Both the position numbers and the translations under genes were made by a program. From positions 124,001 to 188,000 of the forward strand of contig CAJIYI010000002.1 of the NCBI GenBank assembly GCA_905181595.1: a stretch of 64,000 bases of DNA, given 5' to 3'. The DNA comes from an uncultured SAR86 cluster bacterium (lineage in GTDB: Bacteria > Pseudomonadota > Gammaproteobacteria > Magnimaribacterales > D2472). Shown piece by piece: positions 18,764 to 27,325 of the stretch (its first letter is position 1; every line of letters begins with the position of its first letter). The notes beneath the pieces were generated by a model, which made no database searches, had not been told where the DNA came from, and saw nothing but the letters and a program-made list of their open reading frames with translations.

Positions 18764-18853
18764 TTACACGACAGGGGCAATGGCGTAAACAGATGATACG
18801 AACACAGATGCTAAGACAATGAGTTCAACTTTATCGATTAATTTTCTTTTCAT
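18764..18853 (-). CDS. tiny exported or membrane peptide (29 aa)
   Basis: ATG 18853 to TAA 18764 encodes 29 residues beginning MKRKLIDKVE, followed by a hydrophobic stretch (LIVLASVFVSSVYA) and a short tail IAPVV. It looks like a signal peptide with almost no mature part, or a single transmembrane peptide. It lies 10 bp upstream of the peroxidase start and 29 bp downstream of the terminator of the upstream RNA. No strong ribosome site is visible; two tandem CTTGAAA heptamers precede it. It could be a leader peptide for the peroxidase or a chance ORF. Confidence 0.35.
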   Translation of the reverse strand: MKRKLIDKVELIVLASVFVSSVYAIAPVV

Positions 18854-18881
18854 GTTTTTAAATTTCAAGTTTCAAGTTCGT

Positions 18882-18919
18882 AAAAAAAGGACTGGAGGAC
18901 TTGCGTCCTCCATAATTCC
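18882..18919 (-). terminator. intrinsic terminator of the 18.9 kb RNA
   Basis: A 7-bp GC-rich stem (GGAGGAC/GTCCTCC, GCAA tetraloop) with a 3-bp lower stem and a seven-T run on the minus strand. The plus strand has no T-run after the hairpin, so it works only for minus-strand transcription. Confidence 0.65.
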
Positions 18920-18963
18920 AGAGAATTCATCAACACAACATAGGGGGGAGAAGCGTTGATGAA
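18882..18963 (-). ncRNA. candidate small RNA or attenuator leader, two hairpins plus U-tract
   Basis: On the minus strand a promoter (18996-18969) would start transcription near 18963. The first hairpin is a perfect 9-bp inverted repeat, TTCATCAAC (18963-18955 as GTTGATGAA on plus) with GTTGATGAA at 18934-18926. It encloses a 20-nt loop containing six consecutive C. The second hairpin is GGAGGAC-GCAA-GTCCTCC (18911-18894), extended by GGA/TCC around an internal loop and followed directly by seven U (18888-18882). This is a complete promoter-to-terminator unit of about 82 nt. It could be a free-standing regulatory RNA with a C-rich, Shine-Dalgarno-complementary loop, or a leader that attenuates the peptide and peroxidase genes. 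Confidence 0.6.
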
Positions 18964-18968
18964 ACATT

Positions 18969-18996
18969 ATTATATATACTTATATAACATTATCAA
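18969..18996 (-). promoter_or_regulatory. strong sigma70-like promoter on the minus strand
   Basis: TTGATA (18996-18991) and a perfect TATAAT (18974-18969) are separated by 16 bp, reading leftwards. The predicted start falls at the first base of the 9-bp stem of the RNA described at 18882-18963. Confidence 0.6.
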
Positions 18997-19119
18997 TACT
19001 TTTTATAAATAAATAATTAATATTTTAATAAATATAATTTATTTATATTTATGGTTGAATACCCTGCTGTGCCAGCGTTATTAGACCTTTTTCTATGGTA
19101 AATGAAGCAAAAAAAGCTA

Positions 19120-19125
19120 TATAAT
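19120..19125 (+). promoter_or_regulatory. -10 box candidate for the beta-oxidation fusion gene
   Basis: A perfect TATAAT at 19120-19125 lies 33 bp before the ATG at 19159. No clear -35 hexamer is seen. The stretch 18997-19110 is otherwise very AT-rich with no recognisable gene. Confidence 0.35.
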
Positions 19126-19158
19126 CTCCAAGCAAACATTTATTTATAGGCACAAAAA

Positions 19159-21321
19159 ATGACTGAACAGCTAAAAGGTAAAGTAAATTATTCTACTCAG
19201 GGAAATATCGCCATACTAGAAGTGGATAACCCCCCTGTAAACCCACTCAGTAGTGGTGTTCGAGCAGGTTTGTCAGAATATATACTCAAAGCAAATTCAG
19301 ATGACTCTATTGAAGGAATAATACTTACTGGAGCCGGAAGATCATTTATTGCAGGTGCTGATATCTCTGAGTTTGGTCAGAAACCTGATGGTCCTGACCT
19401 TCATACAGCGCTTCGTGAAATAGAATTCAGCAAAAAACCTGTTGTGGCTGCGATAAATGGAACGGCACTAGGTGGCGGACTAGAAACTGCTTTGGTATGC
19501 AACTATCGCATTGGAACAAATAAGGCGATTGTTGGGCTTCCTGAGGTGAATTTAGGCTTATTACCAGGTGCTGGCGGCACTCAAAGGCTGCCTAGACTTA
19601 TTGGGCCCTCTCAAGCCCTAAAAATGATGCTTGCAGGAACCCCAATGTCAGCTAAAAAGGCTTTGGATCAAGGTGTTATAGATGCAATATCAGAAAATTC
19701 TTTAATTGAAGATGCAATTCTATTTTTACAAGACAAAATTGGCCTGGATGAGCATCCCAAGGTTAGAGATAAAAACGATAAAGTAATTGAGGCAAGAGGC
19801 GATAATAATATTCTTGCAGAAGCAAGAGCGCTCGCAGCAAAAACACGAAGAGGTCAATTTGCTCCTGGGCAGATTATTGCTTGTGTTGAAGCTGCAATTA
19901 ATGAGGATAATTTTGATGACGGCATGAAAAAGGAAGCTGATTATTTCTTAGAATGCCTAGTGAACCCTCAGCGGGAAGCTATGATTCACATTTTCTTTGG
20001 TGAGCGAGCTGCTTCCAAAATAGCTGACATACCAAAAGAGACCCCTCTTCATCCTATCAACAAGGCTGGCGTTGTTGGATCTGGAACAATGGGCGGTGGT
20101 ATAGCTATGCTTTTCGCAAATGCTGGTATTCCTGTTTTAGTTTTAGATCAAGATGAAGATAACCTTAAAAGAGGGATGGGTGTTATTGAAAAAAATTACA
20201 AGATGATGGTAGATAGAGGTCGAATGTTAGAGGAGCAAAAAGATGCTGTAATGCAATTAATTACTCCGACTTTAACTTACGAAGATCTTTCAGAGGTCGA
20301 TATAGTTGTTGAAGCTGTATATGAAAATCTAGATTTAAAACAAGAAATTTTTCAGAAGCTAGACACCCATACTAATGCAAATGCCATCCTCGCATCCAAT
20401 ACATCTGGCCTTGATATTGATGCAATAGCATCATCAACATCAAGGCCTGGAAAAGTAGTGGGTACTCACTTTTTTAGTCCAGCAAACATTATGAGACTGT
20501 TAGAGGTTGTTAGAGGAGAAGAGTCTTCAGATGAAACAATGGCTACAGTAATGGCACTTGGGAAAAAGATGAATAAAGCATCTGTTGTCTCTCTAAATGC
20601 TCCAGGATTCATAGGCAATAGAATGTTATCTGGTTACACGTATCAAGCTAATATGCTCTTGCTCGAAGGTGCGCTACCTAACCAAGTTGATAATGCATTA
20701 GAGTCATTTGGAATGAGCATGGGTCCATTTAGAATGATGGACTTAGTAGGATTGGATCTTGGTTGGAGAGCAAGAAAACTTGCTGGCATAGAATCACCAC
20801 TTGTAAACAAGATTTCAGACGAACTCTGTGAGCAAGACAGGTTTGGTCAAAAGAATGCTAGAGGTTTTTATAATTATTCTGAGGGATCTAGAGCACCTAA
20901 TCCAGCTCCAGAAAATGAAGATATTTATAAATCAATTTCAGAAAAACATAATTTTGTTAGAAGAGAGATTTCTGACCAGGAAATTATTGATAGATGTATT
21001 CTTGCCCTAGTAAATGAGGGAGCTCAAATCCTCTCTGAGGGAGTAGCTCAAAGATCTGGGGACATGGATATTGTGTATATTAATGGATACGGCTTTCCAA
21101 TATGGAGAGGCGGGCCTATGTGCTATGCAAATATGCTTGGACTTGATGAAGTTACTAAAAGAATGGAGGAATTTGCTAAATCAGATGAGAAATTCTGGAA
21201 AATCTCTCCATTGCTAACAAAATTAGCAACTGAAGGCTCGCGTTTTGGTGAAGCGCCCTCAAAAGAAGAAAGAGAAGCAAAACTAAGCTTTAAAGACTCT
21301 AAAAATATGGGTGGTGTATAG
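19159..21321 (+). CDS. bifunctional enoyl-CoA hydratase / 3-hydroxyacyl-CoA dehydrogenase (FadB/FadJ-like)
   Basis: A beta-oxidation multienzyme of 720 aa. Residues 1-190 are a crotonase domain: GRSFIAGADISEF and GGGLETAL form the oxyanion hole, and LPEVNLGLLPGAGGTQRLPR carries a catalytic Glu. Residues about 295-480 are the NAD-binding dehydrogenase domain (VVGSGTMGGGIAMLFANAG), with the catalytic His in GTHFFSPANIMRLLE. Two C-terminal helical domains follow (NAPGFIGNRM and YINGYGFPIWRGGPM). It would hydrate enoyl-CoA and oxidise the hydroxyacyl product. No thiolase gene is adjacent, unlike fadBA. The layout resembles the peroxisomal-type/FadJ branch, but I do not assign a symbol. Confidence 0.9.
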   Translation: MTEQLKGKVNYSTQGNIAILEVDNPPVNPLSSGVRAGLSEYILKANSDDSIEGIILTGAGRSFIAGADISEFGQKPDGPDLHTALREIEFSKKPVVAAINGTALGGGLETALVCNYRIGTNKAIVGLPEVNLGLLPGAGGTQRLPRLIGPSQALKMMLAGTPMSAKKALDQGVIDAISENSLIEDAILFLQDKIGLDEHPKVRDKNDKVIEARGDNNILAEARALAAKTRRGQFAPGQIIACVEAAINEDNFDDGMKKEADYFLECLVNPQREAMIHIFFGERAASKIADIPKETPLHPINKAGVVGSGTMGGGIAMLFANAGIPVLVLDQDEDNLKRGMGVIEKNYKMMVDRGRMLEEQKDAVMQLITPTLTYEDLSEVDIVVEAVYENLDLKQEIFQKLDTHTNANAILASNTSGLDIDAIASSTSRPGKVVGTHFFSPANIMRLLEVVRGEESSDETMATVMALGKKMNKASVVSLNAPGFIGNRMLSGYTYQANMLLLEGALPNQVDNALESFGMSMGPFRMMDLVGLDLGWRARKLAGIESPLVNKISDELCEQDRFGQKNARGFYNYSEGSRAPNPAPENEDIYKSISEKHNFVRREISDQEIIDRCILALVNEGAQILSEGVAQRSGDMDIVYINGYGFPIWRGGPMCYANMLGLDEVTKRMEEFAKSDEKFWKISPLLTKLATEGSRFGEAPSKEEREAKLSFKDSKNMGGV

Positions 21322-21335
21322 TTTTTTAGGGTTTT

Positions 21336-21866
21336 TCAGAGAATACTCACTAATGTATCCTCTGAAACAAGGTCGTAAAGCTCAATCACATCGTGATTAA
21401 ACATTCTAATGCACCCGTGTGAAGCTTTTTGACCTATGAGCCCCTCTTCATGTGTTCCATGAATATAAATATATCTTTTAAAAGAATCCACTGATCCACC
21501 TTTGTTAAATCCCTCTTCCTGACCCTCGAGCCACATAATTCTAGAAGTTATAAAGTCATCCTTGGAGTCAACAGGCTCATGAATAATGGCTGCTTCTTGA
21601 GGTATATGCTGTCTACTGACAAAAATATGATTTTTATCAACATTCGTCCCGATTTTAGTTTTTATTACATGTTTTCCATATGGAGTTTTTAGTGAATTCT
21701 CTATCTGGCCTTCTCCGAATGCAGAGCTTGATATAGGGTAGCTTCTAATAAGGTCTCCATCTTCCTTTAAAAGCAATCTCTGAGACGAAATATCTATATC
21801 TATAGATACTGAAGCATTAATAATAATTCCAAAAAATAATGTACTTGCTACAAATAAACTCTTCAT
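21336..21866 (-). CDS. L,D-transpeptidase (YkuD family)
   Basis: A periplasmic transpeptidase or peptidoglycan-modifying enzyme. Residues 1-19 are a signal peptide. The YkuD catalytic signature is present: YIHGTHEEGLIG with the His and KASHGCIRMFNHD with the nucleophilic Cys. At 176 aa it is a minimal version with one catalytic domain and no LysM. Members crosslink peptidoglycan 3-3, attach lipoproteins, or cleave such links; which applies cannot be told. Its start overlaps the end of lnt, so it is the last gene of the miaB-ybeZ-ybeY-corC-lnt operon. Confidence 0.88.
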   Translation of the reverse strand: MKSLFVASTLFFGIIINASVSIDIDISSQRLLLKEDGDLIRSYPISSSAFGEGQIENSLKTPYGKHVIKTKIGTNVDKNHIFVSRQHIPQEAAIIHEPVDSKDDFITSRIMWLEGQEEGFNKGGSVDSFKRYIYIHGTHEEGLIGQKASHGCIRMFNHDVIELYDLVSEDTLVSIL

Positions 21867-23341
21867 TTTCTAGATCTTAATACAAAAGCAAGCAAGGACA
21901 AAATTAAAGATAGGATTGGTATAATCAGGAATCCGTATTTAAGAAAATATGACTCTGCATTTGTAGAATAGATCTTTCCTTGCAGCACTCCTTGCTTGCC
22001 TTTATCAATTTTAGAAACAATAGTCCCTTTATTATCAACAATTGTTGATATTCCGTCTGATGTGCCCCGGGCAATCCACTTATTAAACTCAAGAGCTCTA
22101 GCTCTAACAATTTGGAGGTGCTGATATGGGCCATACGAGCTTCCAAACCAAGTATCATTGCTTATATTGACTATGAAATCTGCTTTTTTTGACTGATTTA
22201 TATAAGACAAGGGAAATGCAATATCAAAGCATATTAAACCCAGAACTTGCTTGCCATTAATGGTAAATAGCTCTTGATTTGTATTACCAGCCTTGATTGT
22301 TGACATTGGCATATCAAAAAACTCAATTAATCCCCTCAATATGCCCTCAAACGGAATATATTCACCAAATATTACTAAATGTTGTTTTGCATAAATTTGT
22401 TTTTCGCCTAGGACACTCATTACATTTTGAAGATCACCATTACTGTATTCCCATCCACCAGAAAGGATGACTGGTAAATTATTAGTCCTTGCAAGCAACT
22501 TGTTCATGTCCTGACTAGAATTAAGATATGGTAATGGTGACTCAGGCCATATTAATAAATCAACATCTTTATTTGTATTGCTCAAATTGACTAAGGCGCT
22601 TTCAATAGTATTTTTATAACTATTTTCATATTTTTGAAATGGGTCTAATGAAGGTTGAATAATTGCAATATTCATCCCTTCATCTTCAAGAGGTTGCTTG
22701 TAACCAGGGTGGGGATAGAAAATTATTAAAAGACAAAGTCCTACAAAAACTTGCTTATAACTTTTATTCTGAAAACTGCCCAATAGGAATAATGAAATAA
22801 AATAAACAAAGAACGAACCACCGTATATTCCTATTAATGGAATAAGATCTTGGCCAATTGTGTCGATCAAAACTAAGCCTGGTAGCAGCCAAGGAAAGCC
22901 TCCCAGCAAAATAAATCTTAGTAGCTCAATAACGGTCAGGACGCCGGCACACAACAAGGAATGAACCAAATAATTATTAGTACGTCTAACCGAATATATC
23001 AGGCAAATTGGACCAATAAAAACTACTGAAAGTAGAATGGCCATAAATATTATTATTAGAAGAGCTATGTAAATACTGGTATTCCCGTAAAAGTAAATGC
23101 TCACTATTAACCAGCCTGTGCCTCCCAGCCAGTAGCCAGTCCCCCATGCAATTGATCGCTTAAAAGCCACCAATATAGAGCTAGATGACATCACAGAATA
23201 CAAAAGCAATGCATGTGTTAATACTATAACTAGCTTGAAATTGAATGGACTAAAAGCAAGGAAACTGGTTGCTCCAATAATGCTTAGTAAGAGGTACTTA
23301 AGAAGAGGGTAGCTATCTATTTGTTTTAATAGTGATGCCAA
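21863..23341 (-). CDS. lnt: apolipoprotein N-acyltransferase
   Basis: An inner-membrane enzyme that adds the third acyl chain to lipoproteins. About six transmembrane segments in the first 200 residues are followed by a periplasmic nitrilase domain and a final hydrophobic helix. The catalytic triad is visible: Glu in LLIWPESPLPYL, Lys in YAKQHLVIFGEY, and Cys in LGLICFDIAFP. Length 492 aa is typical. It follows corC with a 29-bp overlap, as in the E. coli ybeZ-ybeY-ybeX-lnt operon. Lipoproteins coded in this window (LptM, a lipoprotein phosphatase) would be its substrates. Confidence 0.95.
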   Translation of the reverse strand: MASLLKQIDSYPLLKYLLLSIIGATSFLAFSPFNFKLVIVLTHALLLYSVMSSSSILVAFKRSIAWGTGYWLGGTGWLIVSIYFYGNTSIYIALLIIIFMAILLSVVFIGPICLIYSVRRTNNYLVHSLLCAGVLTVIELLRFILLGGFPWLLPGLVLIDTIGQDLIPLIGIYGGSFFVYFISLFLLGSFQNKSYKQVFVGLCLLIIFYPHPGYKQPLEDEGMNIAIIQPSLDPFQKYENSYKNTIESALVNLSNTNKDVDLLIWPESPLPYLNSSQDMNKLLARTNNLPVILSGGWEYSNGDLQNVMSVLGEKQIYAKQHLVIFGEYIPFEGILRGLIEFFDMPMSTIKAGNTNQELFTINGKQVLGLICFDIAFPLSYINQSKKADFIVNISNDTWFGSSYGPYQHLQIVRARALEFNKWIARGTSDGISTIVDNKGTIVSKIDKGKQGVLQGKIYSTNAESYFLKYGFLIIPILSLILSLLAFVLRSRK

Positions 23342-24158
23342 TTTTTTTTACTTTTCTTTTGTCAGCTGCTGTTATCGAAAGAATCATATTATCGAGATCA
23401 ATCTTGTCTCCCACCTTAGGCAAGAGCCCAAGTTTATTTATAAATAAACCAGCAAGTGTTTCTGCATCAATGTCTCCAAAGTCTTTTTCAAATTTTTCTT
23501 CAAAAATTGATAGCTCTAAAGTTGCATCTGCAATAAACTCAAACTCGCTTACTTGGATTAAGTCATCCAAATCTTCTGCATCATGCTCATCTTCAATTTC
23601 TCCAACAAGTTCTTCTAAGATATCTTCAATTGTTACTAGGCCGGAAATAGTTCCATATTCGTCTATAACAATAGCCATATGTGATCTGTCTTTTTTAAAT
23701 TCTTCTAGCAAAGAATCTGCCTTTTTGCTTTCTGGAACAATTTTGATATCTCTAATAAAACTATTTAATTGGAAGGTTTCTAAATCCTTATTAAGAATCG
23801 TCAGCAAGTCCTTTGCCAGTAAAATACCTCTTACCTCATTCTTAGTATTGCCTAATACAGGATACCTTGAGTGCCCAGACTCAATAATTCTAGTAATTAA
23901 GGCATTTGGCTCCTCTTCAGAGGTCAATGTAACCATCTCAACCCTTGGAATCATGATCTCTTTAACAGTAGTATCACCTAAACGTATAGCTCTTTCTGCA
24001 ATAAACTGAGCCTCTTTATCTATCAACCTAGAGGATAGGGCGTCTTTAAGAAGCAATGAAACATCATCGAGGCTTGATGGCTTGATGGTAAAGAATCGTT
24101 TTAATTTATTTAAAAGGCTCGAGGGAGGTTGATCTTTTGTATTTTCAGTATTCGTCAT
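23313..24158 (-). CDS. corC: HlyC/CorC-family CBS-domain protein (YbeX)
   Basis: A 281 aa protein with two CBS domains (about residues 65-190; VKEIMIPRVEMVTL starts the first and MAIVIDEYGTISGLVTIEDILEELVGEIEDE is spread through the second). A C-terminal CorC/HlyC domain of about 80 residues follows (FEFIADATLELSIFEEKF). E. coli YbeX has been linked to magnesium/cobalt resistance and to ribosome metabolism, and its location next to ybeY fits the latter. There are no membrane segments, so this is the soluble short form. It lies 3 bp after ybeY. Confidence 0.92.
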   Translation of the reverse strand: MTNTENTKDQPPSSLLNKLKRFFTIKPSSLDDVSLLLKDALSSRLIDKEAQFIAERAIRLGDTTVKEIMIPRVEMVTLTSEEEPNALITRIIESGHSRYPVLGNTKNEVRGILLAKDLLTILNKDLETFQLNSFIRDIKIVPESKKADSLLEEFKKDRSHMAIVIDEYGTISGLVTIEDILEELVGEIEDEHDAEDLDDLIQVSEFEFIADATLELSIFEEKFEKDFGDIDAETLAGLFINKLGLLPKVGDKIDLDNMILSITAADKRKVKKIGITIKTNR

Positions 24159-24160
24159 AG

Positions 24161-24607
24161 TTAGTATGGATTGGCTATATTAAATTTTTTTAAATAACTA
24201 ATCTCATGGGATTCCATTAGGTTAGCATCTTTTTCATCGATGTGATCATGGCCAAATAAATGCAATACGCCGTGGGCAACTAAGTGCATCATATGGTCGT
24301 CTAGGTTTCTATTCAAGGTTTTTGCTTCAGATTTCATAAATGGAAGGCATATTGCAATATCGCCAAGTTCTTTAGACATTTGAATCACTTCCGGGTCTGC
24401 AGGAAAAGATAAAACATTGGTGTCCTTTGTTTTCTTTCTGTAGGTTTGATTTAGAGACATCATCTCATCTGACGACACAAGCTTTAGATTGATTTCTAAA
24501 TCACTTTTTTTGTAATCACGAAGTATGTGACTTACCAGAAGTGACAACTGATCAATCAAAGTCTTGGATAATTGATCGGGATGATCTTGAATAATGTTAA
24601 GGCTCAA
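24161..24607 (-). CDS. ybeY: endoribonuclease YbeY, rRNA maturation factor
   Basis: A zinc-dependent endoribonuclease involved in 16S rRNA 3'-end processing and ribosome quality control. HLVAHGVLHLFGHDH near residues 108-122 is the three-histidine metal motif, preceded by the family block KTKDTNVLSFP. The 148 aa length is normal. It overlaps the ybeZ end by 4 bp and lies 3 bp before corC, so ybeZ-ybeY-corC-lnt is one transcript. Confidence 0.95.
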   Translation of the reverse strand: MSLNIIQDHPDQLSKTLIDQLSLLVSHILRDYKKSDLEINLKLVSSDEMMSLNQTYRKKTKDTNVLSFPADPEVIQMSKELGDIAICLPFMKSEAKTLNRNLDDHMMHLVAHGVLHLFGHDHIDEKDANLMESHEISYLKKFNIANPY

Positions 24608-25581
24608 GTCTTTTCTTTCTCAAAAGCCTCATAAGCATCAACAATCTTTCTAACAAGGGGGTGGCGCACTACATCTTTTGAGCTAAAAAAAGTAAAGCCA
24701 ATTCCGTCTACTCCCTCAAGTACTTTAAGGCCATGCTTTAGACCAGACTCAATATGCTTAGGTAGATCAATTTGTGTCATGTCTCCATTTATAATTGCAT
24801 AAGAACCAAAGCCCATTCTAGTTAAAAACATTTTCATTTGATCTACAGTCGTATTTTGACTCTCATCCATGATGATAAATGAATTATTGAGAGTTCTGCC
24901 TCGCAAATATGCAAGAGGAGCAACTTCTAAAATCTCTTTTTCAAGCAACCTAGCAACCTGCTCAAATCCCAACATTTCATATAAAGCATCATATAAGGGC
25001 CTTAAGTATGGATCTACTTTTTGAGATAAGTCGCCTGGTAAAAAACCAAGCTTTTCACCCGCTTCAACAGCCGGGCGAATAAGAATAATTTTCTTAACCT
25101 TTTCAGAGATAAGCATCTCTACAGCCTTAGCAACGGCAAGATAAGTTTTTCCAGTTCCAGCCGGTCCTACTCCAAAATTTACTTCATACGTGCTCATCTT
25201 AGCCAAATAATCATTCTGATTCTTGCCTCTGGGCCTAATTACTTTTTTGGGAGCCTTGATAACATATTCAACACCATCCGGAGCTATGATTTCAGGCTCT
25301 ATCTCTTCATTTTTATTAATTGCCATTTGTATTATTTCTCTTGATATTTCAACTCCCTTGGCTGTAGATGCATATAAATCATTAATTGCATTAGAAGCTT
25401 TTTGTATATCTTCTTGATTGCCAGAAATGCTAACTTTATTGCCATTTTGAAAAATTTTAACACCAAATTCTTTTTCAAGAATTTTGATATTCCCATTCAA
25501 CTCACCCACAAAGGCTTTCAAATTTTTTGTATTCTCTGGTTCTAGCTGAAACTGAGTTAGGCCTTGGTCAATATCTTGCAT
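24604..25581 (-). CDS. ybeZ: PhoH-like ATPase YbeZ
   Basis: A cytoplasmic PhoH-family P-loop ATPase. FGVGPAGTGKTYLAVAKA is Walker A, FIIMDESQNTT the Walker B region, and INGDMTQIDLP a conserved sensor block. The first 120 residues hold a KH-like domain (GVKIFQNGNKVSISG). The 325 aa length fits the family. In E. coli YbeZ physically and genetically associates with YbeY. It starts 1 bp after the miaB stop. Confidence 0.93.
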   Translation of the reverse strand: MQDIDQGLTQFQLEPENTKNLKAFVGELNGNIKILEKEFGVKIFQNGNKVSISGNQEDIQKASNAINDLYASTAKGVEISREIIQMAINKNEEIEPEIIAPDGVEYVIKAPKKVIRPRGKNQNDYLAKMSTYEVNFGVGPAGTGKTYLAVAKAVEMLISEKVKKIILIRPAVEAGEKLGFLPGDLSQKVDPYLRPLYDALYEMLGFEQVARLLEKEILEVAPLAYLRGRTLNNSFIIMDESQNTTVDQMKMFLTRMGFGSYAIINGDMTQIDLPKHIESGLKHGLKVLEGVDGIGFTFFSSKDVVRHPLVRKIVDAYEAFEKEKT

Positions 25582-26922
25582 TTATGCTGACTGCAGTTCC
25601 TCTGAATTCAAAATTGTTCCGACCAAAGATCGTTGGTATGCTTTTGTAATATTAATATCTACTAATTTACCTAGAATATTAATATTTTGGAAGTCAAAAT
25701 TAACTACTCGGTTACATTCAGTCCTAGCCTGTAATTGCTTTATATTTTTTCTAGATATTCCTGTCACTAAACATCGTTGAATTGTTCCTGCTAGAGCATC
25801 ACTATAAAAAGTTTGCAGCTCGTCCATTCGATTTTGAAGAATATTTAATCTTTCTTTTTTTTCTGCTAACGGGGTTGCGTCATGTAATTTTGATGCCGGA
25901 GTTCCAGGTCTAGCTGAATAAATAAAACTAAATGAAGCATCAAATTGAACTTCCTCGATTAGATTCATTGTTTGTTGGAAATCAGCATCTGTTTCTCCTG
26001 GAAAACCAACAATAAAATCAGACGACACTTTAATATTAGGCCTAACAAGCTTAAGTTTTTCAATAACATCGATATATAGCTCTCTAGAATAATTCCTCTT
26101 CATTCTTGTTAGGATACTGTTTGAGCCAGATTGCACTGGAAGATGAAGATGACTCACTAGCTGAGGAACATGACCATAAACCTCTATTAGGTCATCTGTC
26201 ATATCTAACGGATGAGAAGTTGTATACCTAATGCGTTCTACACCATCTATTGATCCAGTAACCTCTATAAGATCAGATAACCTCAGCATTCTGCCATTGA
26301 AGCTATATTCATAAGAGTTTACATTCTGTCCAACAAAGACAATCTCAGATACGCCTTGCTCAATTAATCTTGCCACCTCATCAAATATTTGCTCAGGCTT
26401 CCTGCTCACTTCATCACCGCGAGTGTATGGCACAACACAAAAAGAGCAGTATTTTGAGCATCCTTCCATAATAGAAACAAAACTTGAGGTTCCAGTTGCC
26501 TCAGGAGCAGGCAGAGCATCAAATTTTTCTTCAATTGGAAATGAAACGTCTACTGCTTCAATCTTATTTTTTTTTGAGAGTAACGAAGGTACTTTGTGGA
26601 TAGTTTGAGGTCCAAAAATTAGGTCAACATATGGGGCGCGTTTAAAAATATTTTTACCCTCTTGAGATGCTACGCAGCCACCAACTCCAATTTTTAAGTT
26701 TGGATTTTCAATTTTAAGTTTTCTTAGTCTACCGAGCTCTGAGTAGACCTTTTCTTCAGCTTTCTCCCTGATGGAGCAAGTATTCAAAAGGATGATATCT
26801 GCATCTTCAGGGTTTGAAGTTTCTTCTACGGTTGGGTCTTGCTTAAGAATTTCTAGCGTTTTTTGGCTGTCATACTCATTCATTTGACAACCATAGGTTT
26901 TAATATAAAGTTTTGTACCCAT
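25582..26922 (-). CDS. miaB: tRNA-2-methylthio-N6-dimethylallyladenosine synthase MiaB
   Basis: A radical-SAM methylthiotransferase acting on i6A37 of tRNAs. The N-terminal UPF0004 domain has three cysteines (TYGCQMN, NTCSIRE, GGCVAS) for one iron-sulfur cluster, and EGCSKYCSFCVVPYTRG holds the radical-SAM CxxxCxxC. A TRAM domain forms the last 65 residues. I chose ATG 26922 (MGTKLYIKTYGC) over an upstream start that adds 13 hydrophobic residues and would overlap the divergent gene's start. Length is 446 aa. It leads the ybeZ-ybeY-corC-lnt operon. Confidence 0.95.
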   Translation of the reverse strand: MGTKLYIKTYGCQMNEYDSQKTLEILKQDPTVEETSNPEDADIILLNTCSIREKAEEKVYSELGRLRKLKIENPNLKIGVGGCVASQEGKNIFKRAPYVDLIFGPQTIHKVPSLLSKKNKIEAVDVSFPIEEKFDALPAPEATGTSSFVSIMEGCSKYCSFCVVPYTRGDEVSRKPEQIFDEVARLIEQGVSEIVFVGQNVNSYEYSFNGRMLRLSDLIEVTGSIDGVERIRYTTSHPLDMTDDLIEVYGHVPQLVSHLHLPVQSGSNSILTRMKRNYSRELYIDVIEKLKLVRPNIKVSSDFIVGFPGETDADFQQTMNLIEEVQFDASFSFIYSARPGTPASKLHDATPLAEKKERLNILQNRMDELQTFYSDALAGTIQRCLVTGISRKNIKQLQARTECNRVVNFDFQNINILGKLVDINITKAYQRSLVGTILNSEELQSA

Positions 26923-26932
26923 ATATCTAATT

Positions 26933-27259
26933 ATGACTAAAAAGACGACATATAAAATCATTTTTATGCAACTCGGTGAAATATACGAAGTTTTTGCTAA
27001 GCAAATTTATCAAAGTGATATGTATGGTTTCATAGAGGTGGAAGAGTATATATTTAATCAAAATAAACAGCTAGTTGTAGACCCTTCGTCTGAAAAGCTT
27101 GAAAAAGAATTCAAAAATGTTGAAAGATCATATATTCCTATTAATGCTGTGATTCGTGTTGACGAGGTAATTGAATCAGGGGAAGCAAAGATTAAGCAAA
27201 ATAAAAGCCAAGTTAGTCCTTTTCCAATGAATATCCAGCCAGCTAACCAAAAAGATTAG
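26933..27259 (+). CDS. DUF1820 family protein
   Basis: A 108 aa protein of unknown function. The N-terminal half (YKIIFMQLGEIYEVFAKQIYQSDMYGFIEVEEY) matches my memory of DUF1820, a family often found next to miaB in pseudomonads and related bacteria. The C-terminal tail (KIKQNKSQVSPFPMN) is basic and probably flexible. Only 10 bp separate its ATG from the miaB ATG, so both promoters must lie in coding sequence or further away. No enzymatic motif is seen. Confidence 0.72.
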   Translation: MTKKTTYKIIFMQLGEIYEVFAKQIYQSDMYGFIEVEEYIFNQNKQLVVDPSSEKLEKEFKNVERSYIPINAVIRVDEVIESGEAKIKQNKSQVSPFPMNIQPANQKD

Positions 27260-27325
27260 TCTAATAAAAATATTTAGTAAGCAGATTATTGCCTACGCTT
27301 ACAAAAACGCTGTTAATATTTCAGG

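Noticed and set aside
18941-19012. Plus-strand AGGGGGGAG followed by an ATG and a 17-codon ORF (start 18959).
   Set aside because: The G-run is the complement of the C-rich RNA loop, and the ORF is AT-rich filler. The minus-strand promoter and terminator explain the region better.
23332-24009. A 225-codon Ser-rich open frame on the plus strand.
   Set aside because: It is exactly antisense to corC, whose protein is well conserved; the composition is that of a shadow frame.
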